Shown one piece after another: positions 24,233 to 32,238 of a DNA stretch of 32,912 nucleotides (positions are counted from its first letter, which is position 1; each line of letters opens with the position of its first letter). The notes beneath the pieces are model-generated. The model had not been told where the DNA came from, ran no database searches, and saw only the letters and a list, made by a program, of their open reading frames with translations. Position numbers and translations under genes: made by a program. This DNA is from Desulfotomaculaceae bacterium (GTDB taxonomy: Bacteria; Bacillota; Desulfotomaculia; Desulfotomaculales; Pelotomaculaceae), in NCBI GenBank assembly GCA_028702435.1, contig JAQVOX010000005.1, forward strand, positions 1-32,912. The letters are read 5' to 3'.

Positions 24233-25015
24233 TTAGAAGCGTCCTGTAAACTGAGCAAAGAGTACAATTATTCCCAGCAACAGTACATAGACGGAAAAAA
24301 CTTTTAATGAACCTCTTTTTATGATTGAAAACATCCACTTGACAGCCAAATATCCAAAAACACCTGCCATTACGGTACCAATAAACAATGAAGACAAGGG
24401 CATTGATTCCATTTGCCCCTGATAAAGGCTATAGCTTTGTAAAAGTACTGCTCCGGCAACGGCTGGGATTGAAAGTAAAAATGAAAAATAAGCGGCAGTA
24501 TCCTTATTTACTTTGCGGATCAAGGCAGCAGCAATGGTTAAACCGGACCGCGAAATAGCCGGCAATATTGCCACTGCTTGAAAGGTCCCGATGATCAAAA
24601 CATCAGTATTACTGATGTCATTAACATTCTTAAATCCTTTTCCCTTAAGGTTATCAGAATACCAGAGGATCAACCCGGTGGCAATGAACTCCCAGCCAAT
24701 GGTCACACCAGTTCTAGAAATTTCCTCGAAGAAATCCCGGAAAGTCAGTCCAACTACAATAGCTGGTATTGTTCCCAGAATCAATAAAATACTGAGCCTA
24801 CTAAGTGGTCTTCTGACGATGGCAAGCAAATCAGTCCAATAGATAATTACCAAAGCAATTAGAGTACCCAAATGCAACATTGTGTCTAAAAATAAACCGG
24901 CTTCATCCAGTCCAAAAAAATGCCGACCTAAAAATAAGTGTCCCGTGCTGCTGACCGGCAGAAATTCAGTCAGTCCCTGAATGGCTCCCAAAATTGCCGC
25001 TTCCAACCAACCCAT
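24233..25015 (-). CDS. uppP: undecaprenyl-diphosphatase UppP
   Basis: Integral membrane phosphatase that recycles undecaprenyl pyrophosphate for cell-wall synthesis and gives bacitracin tolerance. The 260-aa protein has several membrane segments, the first active-site motif QGLTEFLPVSSTGHL near residues 14-28, and the second, AISRSGLT, near 155. The second motif usually reads PGxSRSG; here the Gly before Ile is Ala (PAISRSG). The ATG follows GAGGTG by 8 bases. It lies downstream of the metal ABC genes with a 100-base gap, so it may have its own promoter, though none is clear. A GGAC/GTCC hairpin overlaps its stop codon. Confidence 0.93.
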   Translation of the reverse strand: MGWLEAAILGAIQGLTEFLPVSSTGHLFLGRHFFGLDEAGLFLDTMLHLGTLIALVIIYWTDLLAIVRRPLSRLSILLILGTIPAIVVGLTFRDFFEEISRTGVTIGWEFIATGLILWYSDNLKGKGFKNVNDISNTDVLIIGTFQAVAILPAISRSGLTIAAALIRKVNKDTAAYFSFLLSIPAVAGAVLLQSYSLYQGQMESMPLSSLFIGTVMAGVFGYLAVKWMFSIIKRGSLKVFSVYVLLLGIIVLFAQFTGRF

Positions 25016-25115
25016 AGCGCTTACACCTCGGTTAATAATATTACTATATTATCATATAATCTGAACTTCTAAAGTTATTTTTTTCTATATCCCATGACTC
25101 ACGATAAATAAAAGC

Positions 25116-25958
25116 TCAGGTCAATTGGGGTTTTACGATCAGCGTACATAGATAAAACAGGGCAGCAAACAAAACAATGGTAGCGCCGGTGGCAGTCGAC
25201 CAGTAATACGACATTAGCAGTCCCGCTATACCTGAAATCAGGGTGATCATTATGGAGAACACATGGTATTGCCGCATGTTCCGGGATATATTACGGGCAG
25301 CCGCAGCCGGCAAAATCAAGAGCGAATTTATAATCAGGATTCCAACCCACTGAATGGAAATAGTAACGACTACCGCCGTGCTGATACAAAACAGAGTTTC
25401 CACCAGGCGCACCGGGATACCCCCACTAAGCGCCAGAGACGGGCTAACACTGACGAGTAAAAACTTGTTGAACATCAAACTCCACAGAATAAGCACCCCT
25501 ACCAGCGAGAAAGCCAGTAGCAGCAATTCTTTCTGAGTAATACTCAACAAATCTCCGACCAGAAACCGTGAAAATTTATTAAAACCGCCCCCGCGTGAGA
25601 GAATCACAATGCCAAGCGCCACCATAGTGGCGGAAACAGCTCCTAAAACCGTGTCTGTGGAGGTGGTGGTCCAGACCTTCAACATAGATATGACAATAGC
25701 CAAAAGGACTGAAAAGACCACCATAATCAATAATGGGTCCTGGAAACCCAAAAGCACCCCGATAGCAATGCCGGTGAGGGCAGAGTGCCCGATTGTATCA
25801 GAAAAGAAAGCCATTTTATTGTTGACGACCATAGTCCCCATGATCGCGAACATCGGGCTGACTAGAAGCACAGCCAACAGCGCATTTTTCATAAAGCTGT
25901 GATTAGCCCAGGCAAATGGAAACAAATGTTCGATTAACGCATACCACATTTCGATCAC
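25116..25958 (-). CDS. metal ABC transporter permease (ZnuB/MntC type)
   Basis: Membrane subunit of a zinc or manganese importer (ABC-3 family). The 280-aa protein has about eight hydrophobic segments and family stretches FFSDTIGHSALTGIAIG and GILIINSLLILPAAAARNI. The GTG start at 25958 overlaps the ATPase stop by four bases (GTGA), so translation is coupled. It is the last gene of a binding protein-ATPase-permease operon. The sequence alone does not decide between zinc and manganese. Confidence 0.9.
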   Translation of the reverse strand: MIEMWYALIEHLFPFAWANHSFMKNALLAVLLVSPMFAIMGTMVVNNKMAFFSDTIGHSALTGIAIGVLLGFQDPLLIMVVFSVLLAIVISMLKVWTTTSTDTVLGAVSATMVALGIVILSRGGGFNKFSRFLVGDLLSITQKELLLLAFSLVGVLILWSLMFNKFLLVSVSPSLALSGGIPVRLVETLFCISTAVVVTISIQWVGILIINSLLILPAAAARNISRNMRQYHVFSIMITLISGIAGLLMSYYWSTATGATIVLFAALFYLCTLIVKPQLT

Positions 25959-26776
25959 GCCTGAACACCCCCGCTACGGTGAATTATTTGCGGCTTCATT
26001 CGAAGCGGGGCCATATCTTCTTGAGCAGCCGGCCCGTAGGCCTGTAGGACCTGTTCATTGGAGAAAACTTCCTGCGGCGTCCCGCAGCACTGAACCGTCC
26101 GGTCAAGGAGGACAATGCGGTCTGCATAATGGGATACCAACCCCCAATCATGTGAGACCAGGATAATGGACAGGTCATATTTCCGGCGCAGATGAGAAAT
26201 CAGATCATAAAACATATCCTTGCCCTGAACGTCGATACCGGAAACAGGCTCATCCAGCAATAGCAAGTCTGGACTGGAATCTAGAGCCATGGCCAGAAGC
26301 ACTCGCTGTAGCTCGCCCCCCGACAACCCTCCCAGACACCGGTTCAACAGGTGTTCTGCCTGCACACTGGCCAGGCTGGCTGAGGCCTGTTCCCTCATTC
26401 TTTGGGAGTGGCCGAGACAGACCGGCCAGGATGACGAGCAGGCAGAAAACAAATCTAGCACACTGATCGGCGATCCAGGTTCAAAATCAATCCGCTGGGG
26501 AACATAGCCAACAACTGGTGTCCTCAGGCAATCCTCAGCATCCAGAAAATGCAATTCTCCGGTATGTTTAATCTCACCCAGTATTGCCTTTAATAGGGTT
26601 GTCTTGCCTGCCCCGTTGGGACCAATCAGAGCAGTCAGTTCCCCACAGTGAATATGAAGATTAATATCATGCAGGATCTCTGTTCTACCGATAGTAACCC
26701 CGAAATTAATCAGCTTGGTACAACACAAGCCACAGGTTTTTTTATGCAATGCTTTCATAAAACCAATATAAGACAT
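25955..26776 (-). CDS. metal ABC transporter ATP-binding protein
   Basis: ATPase subunit of the zinc/manganese-type importer. The 273-aa protein has Walker A GPNGAGKTT (about 53-61), Q-loop VPQRIDF, signature LSGGELQR, Walker B LLLLDEP and the switch His in LVSHDWG. An N-terminal extension of about 20 residues includes a CGLCC cluster (residues 15-19) before the usual start of the nucleotide domain; it could bind metal or mean that the real start is further in. The ATG lies 10 bases after an AGAGGCG ribosome site, close behind the binding-protein gene. Confidence 0.9.
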   Translation of the reverse strand: MSYIGFMKALHKKTCGLCCTKLINFGVTIGRTEILHDINLHIHCGELTALIGPNGAGKTTLLKAILGEIKHTGELHFLDAEDCLRTPVVGYVPQRIDFEPGSPISVLDLFSACSSSWPVCLGHSQRMREQASASLASVQAEHLLNRCLGGLSGGELQRVLLAMALDSSPDLLLLDEPVSGIDVQGKDMFYDLISHLRRKYDLSIILVSHDWGLVSHYADRIVLLDRTVQCCGTPQEVFSNEQVLQAYGPAAQEDMAPLRMKPQIIHRSGGVQA

Positions 26777-26777
26777 T

Positions 26778-27686
26778 TTATTTTAACGCCTCTTCCAATA
26801 TTGTTAAGTTAGATTCCATGATTTTGATATAAGCGTCAGGTTCCATCGGACCGGTCACCACCGGGTCCAGAATAAATACCTTTGCCCCGGTTTCGCGGGC
26901 AATAGTCTCAGCAGCTTTGGCCGTATACTGGGGCTCAGCAAAGAGAGCCATGATTTTTGCACTACGGACAGTTTCGATGGTATCCGTTAATTCGGCGGCG
27001 CTTGGTTCGGAGCCTGGCTCCCGCACAATTACAGCCACGATATTCAGGTTAAATTCCCGGGCAAAGTAGGGGAAGGCTTCATGAAAAGTAATAATGTCCC
27101 GATTATTTGCCCCGTCCAGGGCTTGGCGCATCTTGTCGCGGAGCGCCCCCAGCCTTTCAATGTAAGCGTTAGCGTTAGCGCTATACTGTGCGGCATGGTC
27201 CGGGTCCATCTTGGCTAACTGCAGCCCGATATTTTCAACCTGCTGGATTGCATTGGATACACTCACCCAAACATGTGGATTATCTCCTTCGTCACCCTTA
27301 ATTAACTGGATACCCTCGCTTGCATCAACTATTTTTATGTGCGGCTGTTGTGCAACCACCTTGTCTAAAAATGACTCCATCCCCGCACCGTTTACCACAA
27401 GTATCTGCGTCTCACTGAGGGTCTTTAAGTCATCTGGTTTGAGCTGATAGTCATGCAAGCATCCTGTTGACGGCTGAGTCAGGTTTACGACTCTGACACC
27501 GGGTATATCCCCTGCAACATTCACGGTAGCAACATATACTGGATAAAACGACGTGGCAATGGTCAAAGTTTTACCAGTTGCCGGCTGCTGCGGCGCTAGA
27601 GGAGTTTGTCCCTGACATGCCGACAAAAACAGGGCAACCGTAGCGAGCAAGCAGGCAGAAATAAAAAGACAAGTTGGTTTACGAAT
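26778..27686 (-). CDS. metal-binding lipoprotein of ABC importer, probable ATT start
   Basis: Substrate-binding lipoprotein of the cluster A-I (ZnuA/TroA-like) type. Candidate metal ligands are His in CLHDYQL, His in NPHVWVS, His in TFHEAFPYF, and an acidic residue in ILDPV. No long His-rich loop is present. The first usual start (TTG 27650) gives a signal peptide with no basic end and has no ribosome site. Reading 12 codons further gives M-RKPTCLFISAC then ATVALFLSAC, an ideal lipoprotein signal with Cys24 as lipidation site. That start is ATT (27686-27684), 8 bases after AGAAGG, with TAA just before it. I therefore annotate ATT. Length is 302 aa. Confidence 0.88.
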   Translation of the reverse strand: MRKPTCLFISACLLATVALFLSACQGQTPLAPQQPATGKTLTIATSFYPVYVATVNVAGDIPGVRVVNLTQPSTGCLHDYQLKPDDLKTLSETQILVVNGAGMESFLDKVVAQQPHIKIVDASEGIQLIKGDEGDNPHVWVSVSNAIQQVENIGLQLAKMDPDHAAQYSANANAYIERLGALRDKMRQALDGANNRDIITFHEAFPYFAREFNLNIVAVIVREPGSEPSAAELTDTIETVRSAKIMALFAEPQYTAKAAETIARETGAKVFILDPVVTGPMEPDAYIKIMESNLTILEEALK

Positions 27687-27722
27687 TTACAAAACCTTCT
27701 TTCTATTTATTTTCATCTATAA

Positions 27723-27837
27723 ACAATTCAATTGGTTAATAAGAAACCCGCCCTAAAAGAAAAAAGATTTGCAACGTGAACTTTTGTTGCCGTCTTGCTT
27801 AAACCCAAATAATATCTATTCTTATTTACAATTCAAT
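27723..27837 (-). promoter_or_regulatory. repeated operator-like motif in importer leader
   Basis: ACAATTCAAT occurs at 27723-27732, within the near-palindrome AAACAATTCAATTGGTT (27721-27737), and again at 27828-27837, just downstream of the -10 box. They could bind a metal regulator, but neither matches the usual Zur, Fur or MntR boxes. A weak GCAAC/GTTGC hairpin with a T run (about 27760-27795, minus strand) lies between them. Confidence 0.3.
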
Positions 27838-27841
27838 ATTA

Positions 27842-27870
27842 CTTATATCCTGAAAAATAAAAAGTGTCAA
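27842..27870 (-). promoter_or_regulatory. sigma-A type promoter of the metal importer
   Basis: Minus strand TTGACA (27865-27870), 17-base spacer, TATAAG (27842-27847). It gives a leader of about 150 bases before the lipoprotein gene. Confidence 0.8.
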
Positions 27871-27905
27871 TAACCCTTTATAAATTAAATTAATGAATAC
27901 TATTT

Positions 27906-27954
27906 GCGCTCCCGGCAAAATATAAAAAAGACATTTGCCGGGGAGCGCCTTTTT
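27906..27954 (+). terminator. strong plus-strand terminator upstream of the acyl-CoA synthetase
   Basis: Arms GCGCTCCCGGCAAA (27906-27919) and TTTGCCGGGGAGCGC (27934-27948) pair with one bulged G and are followed by C and five T. No plus-strand gene lies before it for over 3.7 kb, and the next plus gene starts 45 bases after it. It is therefore either a leader attenuator or the end of an unseen small RNA. Confidence 0.75.
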
Positions 27955-27998
27955 CATAATCATGCTATTGGCGCACTGAGGATAAGAGGTGAAGAAAT

Positions 27999-30101
27999 TT
28001 GGCCAGCCTGACCAGTTTTTTTAACCCCAAGTCAATAGCTATTATCGGCGCCTCCAAATCGCCGGAGAAAATAGGGAATGTTATTGTAAAAAACATTCTC
28101 TCCAGCGGCTATACTGGTAAAGTTTTTCCAATTAATCCGAGGGAAAAAGAGATCAACGGGCTGCTCTGTTACCCTTCAATCAATATAGCGCCTGCACCAG
28201 TTGAACTGGCGGTTATATCGGTACCGTCGTCCATGGTGCTGGACGTTGCAAAGGATTGTGGAAAGAACGGTGTTAATAACCTGGTAGTAATCACTGCCGG
28301 GTTTAAGGAAACTGGCAAAGAAGGGCTTAGGTTAGAAAAAAAGCTGGCTGGTATATGCCACCAATACAAAATGCAGATGTTGGGCCCTAACTGTGTGGGC
28401 TTTATGGATACTCACACCCCGATAAATGCTTCTTTTGCCGCCGGCTTTCCCTTGAAGGGCGAAATTGCCTTTATCTCTCAAAGCGGGGCCATGGTAATAT
28501 CTATACTGGACTGGAGCTTTTCGGCCGGCCTAGGGTTCAGCAAATTTATCAGCCTCGGTAATAAGGCAAACCTGACTGAAGCCCACTTTATTGAACACGC
28601 CGCTGATGATCCGCATACCAAAGTAATTCTTTGCTACATCGAAGACGTGGAAAATGGTACTCTTTTTCTCGAGACAGCCCGGCGGGCCAGCCGGAAAAAA
28701 CCGTTGATAATCCTTAAGTCCGGAACCAGTCAGGCCGGCGCCCGGGCAGCGTCTTCCCACACCGGGGCACTGGCAGGCAGCGACCTGGCTTACGAAGCCG
28801 CTTTCCGCCAAAGTGGGGTAATCAGGGTCAGAAGTATGCCGGAATTATTTGATTTGGCCATTGCTTTCGCCAACCAACCAATACCCCGGGGAGAACGGGT
28901 GGCTATTGTTACCAACTCCGGTGGCCCAGGCATTGTAGCTACCGACAACATAGAATTAAAAAATTTAAAAATGGCCCATTTCTCTAGAGATACAATTAAG
29001 CAACTTAGTCAACGTCTCCCAGGGGAGTCAAATATATACAATCCAGTAGATGTGCTGGGGGATGCTAAGGCAGAACGGTACCGTTTAGCCATGGACAAGG
29101 TCATGGCCGACCAGGGCGTTGACAGCACCGTTGTCCTGCTCTGCGCAGGAGGGGTAACTGAGCCGGTGGAAACAGCCAGGGCGATAATAGAGGTAAGCAA
29201 AAACTATCCAGAGAAACCCCTGGTAGCCGCTTTTATGGGCGGTGAACAAGTAGCGGAAGGCGCAAAAACCCTTGCCGCCGCGCGGATACCTTGCTTTACC
29301 TTCCCGGAGCCAGCCATCTCATCGATCAGTGGCATGGTCAGTTATGCCCGGTTCAGGGATCTGCCGAAAGATGACGCTGTGTTGTCCTATGAAAACATAG
29401 ACAAGAAAACAGTCAAGTCAATACTAGATCAGGTAAAAACAGACAATCGCCTGGTACTACTGGGCAGCGAGGCGGCAAAGCTAATCAACGCTTACGGAAT
29501 TCCCGCAGCAACTACCATACTGGCCACTCAACCGGAAGAAGCCGCAGATATGGCAGAAAAGATAGGTTACCCGGTAGTGCTGAAGGTGGCATCGCCAAAA
29601 ATAATGCATAAAACTGATGTAGGCGGGGTTAAATCCGGGCTTGAATCATTTGAAGAAGTGCGCAAGGGCTTTATCGAAATCATGGAAAAAATCCAGATTT
29701 ATATGCCCAGGGTGGCTGTTTACGGAGTCGAGGTTCAAAAAATGATGCCCAAGGGTATTGAATTAATCATTGGCATGACTAGGGATATCCAGTTCGGGCC
29801 TTTAATCGCCTTTGGCCTAGGCGGCATATATGTAAATTTAATTAAAGATGTTTCATTTCGCCTTACACATGGTCTATCAGTAAGGGAAATGAAAAAATTA
29901 ATAAGTGAAACTAAAGCATATTCCCTACTGCGCGGCTACCGGGGAGAACCGCCTGCGGATATAGAAGCAATAGTTGAAGTAATCGGTAGGTTTACGAAAC
30001 TAGTTACCGATTTTCCTGAAATTACCGAGGTCGATATTAATCCAATATTCGCATACAATAAAGGAGTCTCAGCAGTTGATGTCAAAATAACCGTATCGTG
30101 A
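27999..30101 (+). CDS. acyl-CoA synthetase (ADP-forming), fused subunits
   Basis: Converts an acyl-CoA (acetyl-CoA or similar) with ADP and phosphate into the acid, CoA and ATP. The 700-aa protein joins an alpha part (CoA-binding Rossmann domain SIAIIGASKSPEKIG near residue 12; FISQSGAM; active-site His254 in SSHTGALAG) with a C-terminal ATP-grasp beta part (GYPVVLKVASPKIMHKTDVGGVK; FGLGGIYVNLIKDV). The start is TTG, 6 bases after AGAGGTGA. It is followed by a P-loop/DRTGG protein 10 bases on. Substrate cannot be read from the sequence; fermentation or amino acid degradation is plausible. Confidence 0.9.
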   Translation: MASLTSFFNPKSIAIIGASKSPEKIGNVIVKNILSSGYTGKVFPINPREKEINGLLCYPSINIAPAPVELAVISVPSSMVLDVAKDCGKNGVNNLVVITAGFKETGKEGLRLEKKLAGICHQYKMQMLGPNCVGFMDTHTPINASFAAGFPLKGEIAFISQSGAMVISILDWSFSAGLGFSKFISLGNKANLTEAHFIEHAADDPHTKVILCYIEDVENGTLFLETARRASRKKPLIILKSGTSQAGARAASSHTGALAGSDLAYEAAFRQSGVIRVRSMPELFDLAIAFANQPIPRGERVAIVTNSGGPGIVATDNIELKNLKMAHFSRDTIKQLSQRLPGESNIYNPVDVLGDAKAERYRLAMDKVMADQGVDSTVVLLCAGGVTEPVETARAIIEVSKNYPEKPLVAAFMGGEQVAEGAKTLAAARIPCFTFPEPAISSISGMVSYARFRDLPKDDAVLSYENIDKKTVKSILDQVKTDNRLVLLGSEAAKLINAYGIPAATTILATQPEEAADMAEKIGYPVVLKVASPKIMHKTDVGGVKSGLESFEEVRKGFIEIMEKIQIYMPRVAVYGVEVQKMMPKGIELIIGMTRDIQFGPLIAFGLGGIYVNLIKDVSFRLTHGLSVREMKKLISETKAYSLLRGYRGEPPADIEAIVEVIGRFTKLVTDFPEITEVDINPIFAYNKGVSAVDVKITVS

Positions 30102-30111
30102 GGTGTTATCG

Positions 30112-31164
30112 GTGAAGAGTCTTTATATCATGGGTACTTCAGGCAGCGGAAAAACCAGCGTGGCCGTTGGCCTGGCTTTGAGATATCGTCAGGAAGGGTA
30201 TCGGGTAGCCTATTTTAAACCGGTGGGAAGCAGCACGGGCAGCGCCGCACGGGGAGACGAGGATGCAGTATTAATGAAAGAACTGCTACAAATGGAACAT
30301 CCCATAGAAACAATCGTTCCTTATCTAGCAGGCCCTTCCTATCTATCAGGTTATAAACACTCATGTGTATCGGTGCAAACAATCAAGCAGGCGTATGAAA
30401 CAGTGGCAGACGGCACAGATCTGGTTATAATCGGCGGCGCTAGTTTTCCACACATCATGGGTTGCCTCGGACTTGATGCGGCTAGTCTAACTAAAGAGTT
30501 TCAGGCGGCTCCACTATTTACCATCAGAATTGAAAGCGACTACAGCCTTGATATGGCCATTTTTTTCAACAGCTATCTTGAATGCAAAGGTATCTCCACG
30601 CTGGGTAACATTTTTCATAATGTACCGGAGTCCTTAATTGCCAAAACCGAAGGAATTTACCAGCCCATCCTAGAAGAACACGGTTATCATATTCTTGGGG
30701 TTATTCCTAAACATCCCATAACAACCTCACCAACAGTTAAAGAATATTATGAGGTGCTGGGTGGCGAAATCCTGGCCGGAAAAGAAAACCTGGATCGCGT
30801 AGTAGAGGACGTAGTAATTGGGGCGATGACTATCGAAAGCGCTCTTGGTTACCTGCGACGCACTGCCAATAAGGCCGTCATCACCGGTGGAGACCGTCCT
30901 GAAATAGCCCTGTCAGCGTTGGAAACCAGTACTTCGGCTATTTTTCTTACCGGGGGCTTTTACCCTAACGTAAAACTAATTGCCCGAGCAGAAGAAAAAG
31001 GCATACCAATAATTCTGGTACACCAAGACACCTACACAACCATTGAAAAGATGTCGGAAGTAACTAGACAAATCAGGGCTAATGATCAACAAGCCATTGA
31101 TATAGCGGTGGAAAATATAGACGCATATTGTAACTGGCGGGGTATCTTAAAAGCATTGCAATAA
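30112..31164 (+). CDS. P-loop and DRTGG domain protein
   Basis: A 350-aa protein with an N-terminal P-loop domain of the BioD/phosphotransacetylase N-terminal type (MKSLYIMGTSGSGKTSVAVG). A C-terminal DRTGG domain begins near VVIGAMTIESALGYL and contains AVITGGDRPEIALSALETS. Such proteins resemble the N-terminal part of long phosphate acetyltransferases but lack the catalytic domain. The frame opens at 30103, but the GTG at 30112, 6 bases after TGAGGTG, is preferred. It pairs with the ADP-forming synthetase, so a role sensing or controlling acyl-CoA conversion is inferred. No enzymatic function is established. Confidence 0.85.
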   Translation: MKSLYIMGTSGSGKTSVAVGLALRYRQEGYRVAYFKPVGSSTGSAARGDEDAVLMKELLQMEHPIETIVPYLAGPSYLSGYKHSCVSVQTIKQAYETVADGTDLVIIGGASFPHIMGCLGLDAASLTKEFQAAPLFTIRIESDYSLDMAIFFNSYLECKGISTLGNIFHNVPESLIAKTEGIYQPILEEHGYHILGVIPKHPITTSPTVKEYYEVLGGEILAGKENLDRVVEDVVIGAMTIESALGYLRRTANKAVITGGDRPEIALSALETSTSAIFLTGGFYPNVKLIARAEEKGIPIILVHQDTYTTIEKMSEVTRQIRANDQQAIDIAVENIDAYCNWRGILKALQ

Positions 31165-31245
31165 AACAACTTATGTGCACAAACTGAATAAACTGTATCG
31201 CCTCATGCGACCGAGCACCCCAGGTTATATCCAACACAAGTCTAT

Positions 31246-31692
31246 CTACTTAATGTCCCTTAACTCCGAGCGACTATGTTCAATCTGGCTGAGTACCTTA
31301 CCGATATCCTCTCCCATATTTGCTAGAATTTCATCAGCATAGTCCCGCGCACCCTCCCTAATCTCCCGGGCTACTGCTTCAGCCTTATTAACAATTTCCT
31401 CAGCCATAATTTTAGCTTGGCGAGTTATTTCACTATCGTCAGCATGCTTTTCCAATTGTTTTTGGGCATCTTCCATGATCCGAACTGCCTCTTTTTGGGA
31501 ATCATGCAGTACTTTTTCCCTTTCTTGAATAACCCATTTAGCCTGGCGAATTTCTTCTGGTATAGTTGTCCGGATTCGGTCCATAAGGTCAAACAATCGC
31601 TCTTCATCTACTACCACTTTTCTAGTTAAAGGAATCTTACCGCTTGATTCAATAAGTTCTTCCAGTTCATTAAGTGCGTTCAGTAAGTCCAC
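31246..31692 (-). CDS. coiled-coil protein downstream of coaD (F-ATPase b-like)
   Basis: A 148-aa soluble, highly charged helical protein. Residues about 45-140 are a long heptad-like stretch (REKVLHDSQKEAVRIMEDAQ, AEEIVNKAEAVAREIREGA) like the stalk of ATP-synthase subunit b but without a membrane segment. The start is GTG, 9 bases after GGGAGGT, only 5 bases after coaD. Similar proteins are encoded next to coaD in related clostridia and often labelled ATPase by similarity only. Function is unknown. It ends the rsmD-coaD transcript and is convergent with the DRTGG gene. Confidence 0.82.
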   Translation of the reverse strand: MDLLNALNELEELIESSGKIPLTRKVVVDEERLFDLMDRIRTTIPEEIRQAKWVIQEREKVLHDSQKEAVRIMEDAQKQLEKHADDSEITRQAKIMAEEIVNKAEAVAREIREGARDYADEILANMGEDIGKVLSQIEHSRSELRDIK

Positions 31693-31697
31693 AGTTG

Positions 31698-32213
31698 TTA
31701 TACCTCCCTGCTGTCACAACAACCACCGATAAAGCTACCGCTTAATTTTTTTCTTAGTTTCTTCTCTACCAGTGGTGGCACAAGCCTATCTAACGGTCCG
31801 CCAAAAATTGCCACATCCTTTACGGCACTGGAACTAATATAAGAGTACTCAGCCCTCGTCATTAAAAATAATGTTTCGACATGACAAGCTATATTTTTAT
31901 TGATCAACGCCATCCGGAATTCATTTTCAAAGTCAGAAATTACCCGTAAACCGCGCACAATGGCCACCGCATTTTGCTCCGTGGCGTAAGAAACCGTGAG
32001 ACCATCAAAAGAATCAATCGTTACATTATGGTAGGGCTTTAAAACTTCCTTTAACATTTCAACCCTTTCTGATATAGAAAACATAGGGTTTTTAATCGGA
32101 TTCCTGGAAACAGCCACTATAACCCGATCAAAAATAACAGAAGCCCTGACGATTATATCTAGATGCCCTAAGGTAACAGGATCAAAACTGCCCGGACAAA
32201 CTACAGTCCGCAA
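31698..32213 (-). CDS. coaD: pantetheine-phosphate adenylyltransferase
   Basis: Adenylylates 4'-phosphopantetheine to dephospho-CoA. The 171-aa nucleotidyltransferase has GSFDPVTLGHLDII with the (T/H)xGH motif, RNPIKNPMFSI, RGLRVISDFENEFRMALIN and EYSYISSSAVKD (the ISSSxV loop). The start is TTG at 32213, 8 bases after GGGGGG; a nearby ATG is out of frame. It lies 25 bases after rsmD, a common pairing. The C-terminus carries a CC pair not typical for the family. Confidence 0.95.
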   Translation of the reverse strand: MRTVVCPGSFDPVTLGHLDIIVRASVIFDRVIVAVSRNPIKNPMFSISERVEMLKEVLKPYHNVTIDSFDGLTVSYATEQNAVAIVRGLRVISDFENEFRMALINKNIACHVETLFLMTRAEYSYISSSAVKDVAIFGGPLDRLVPPLVEKKLRKKLSGSFIGGCCDSREV

Positions 32214-32238
32214 ACCATATTCCCCCCTCTAGTAAATG

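Noticed and set aside
24225-24244. GGAC/GTCC hairpin at the uppP stop as terminator
   Set aside because: The nearest T run is about 15 bases beyond the stem, too far for a standard intrinsic terminator.
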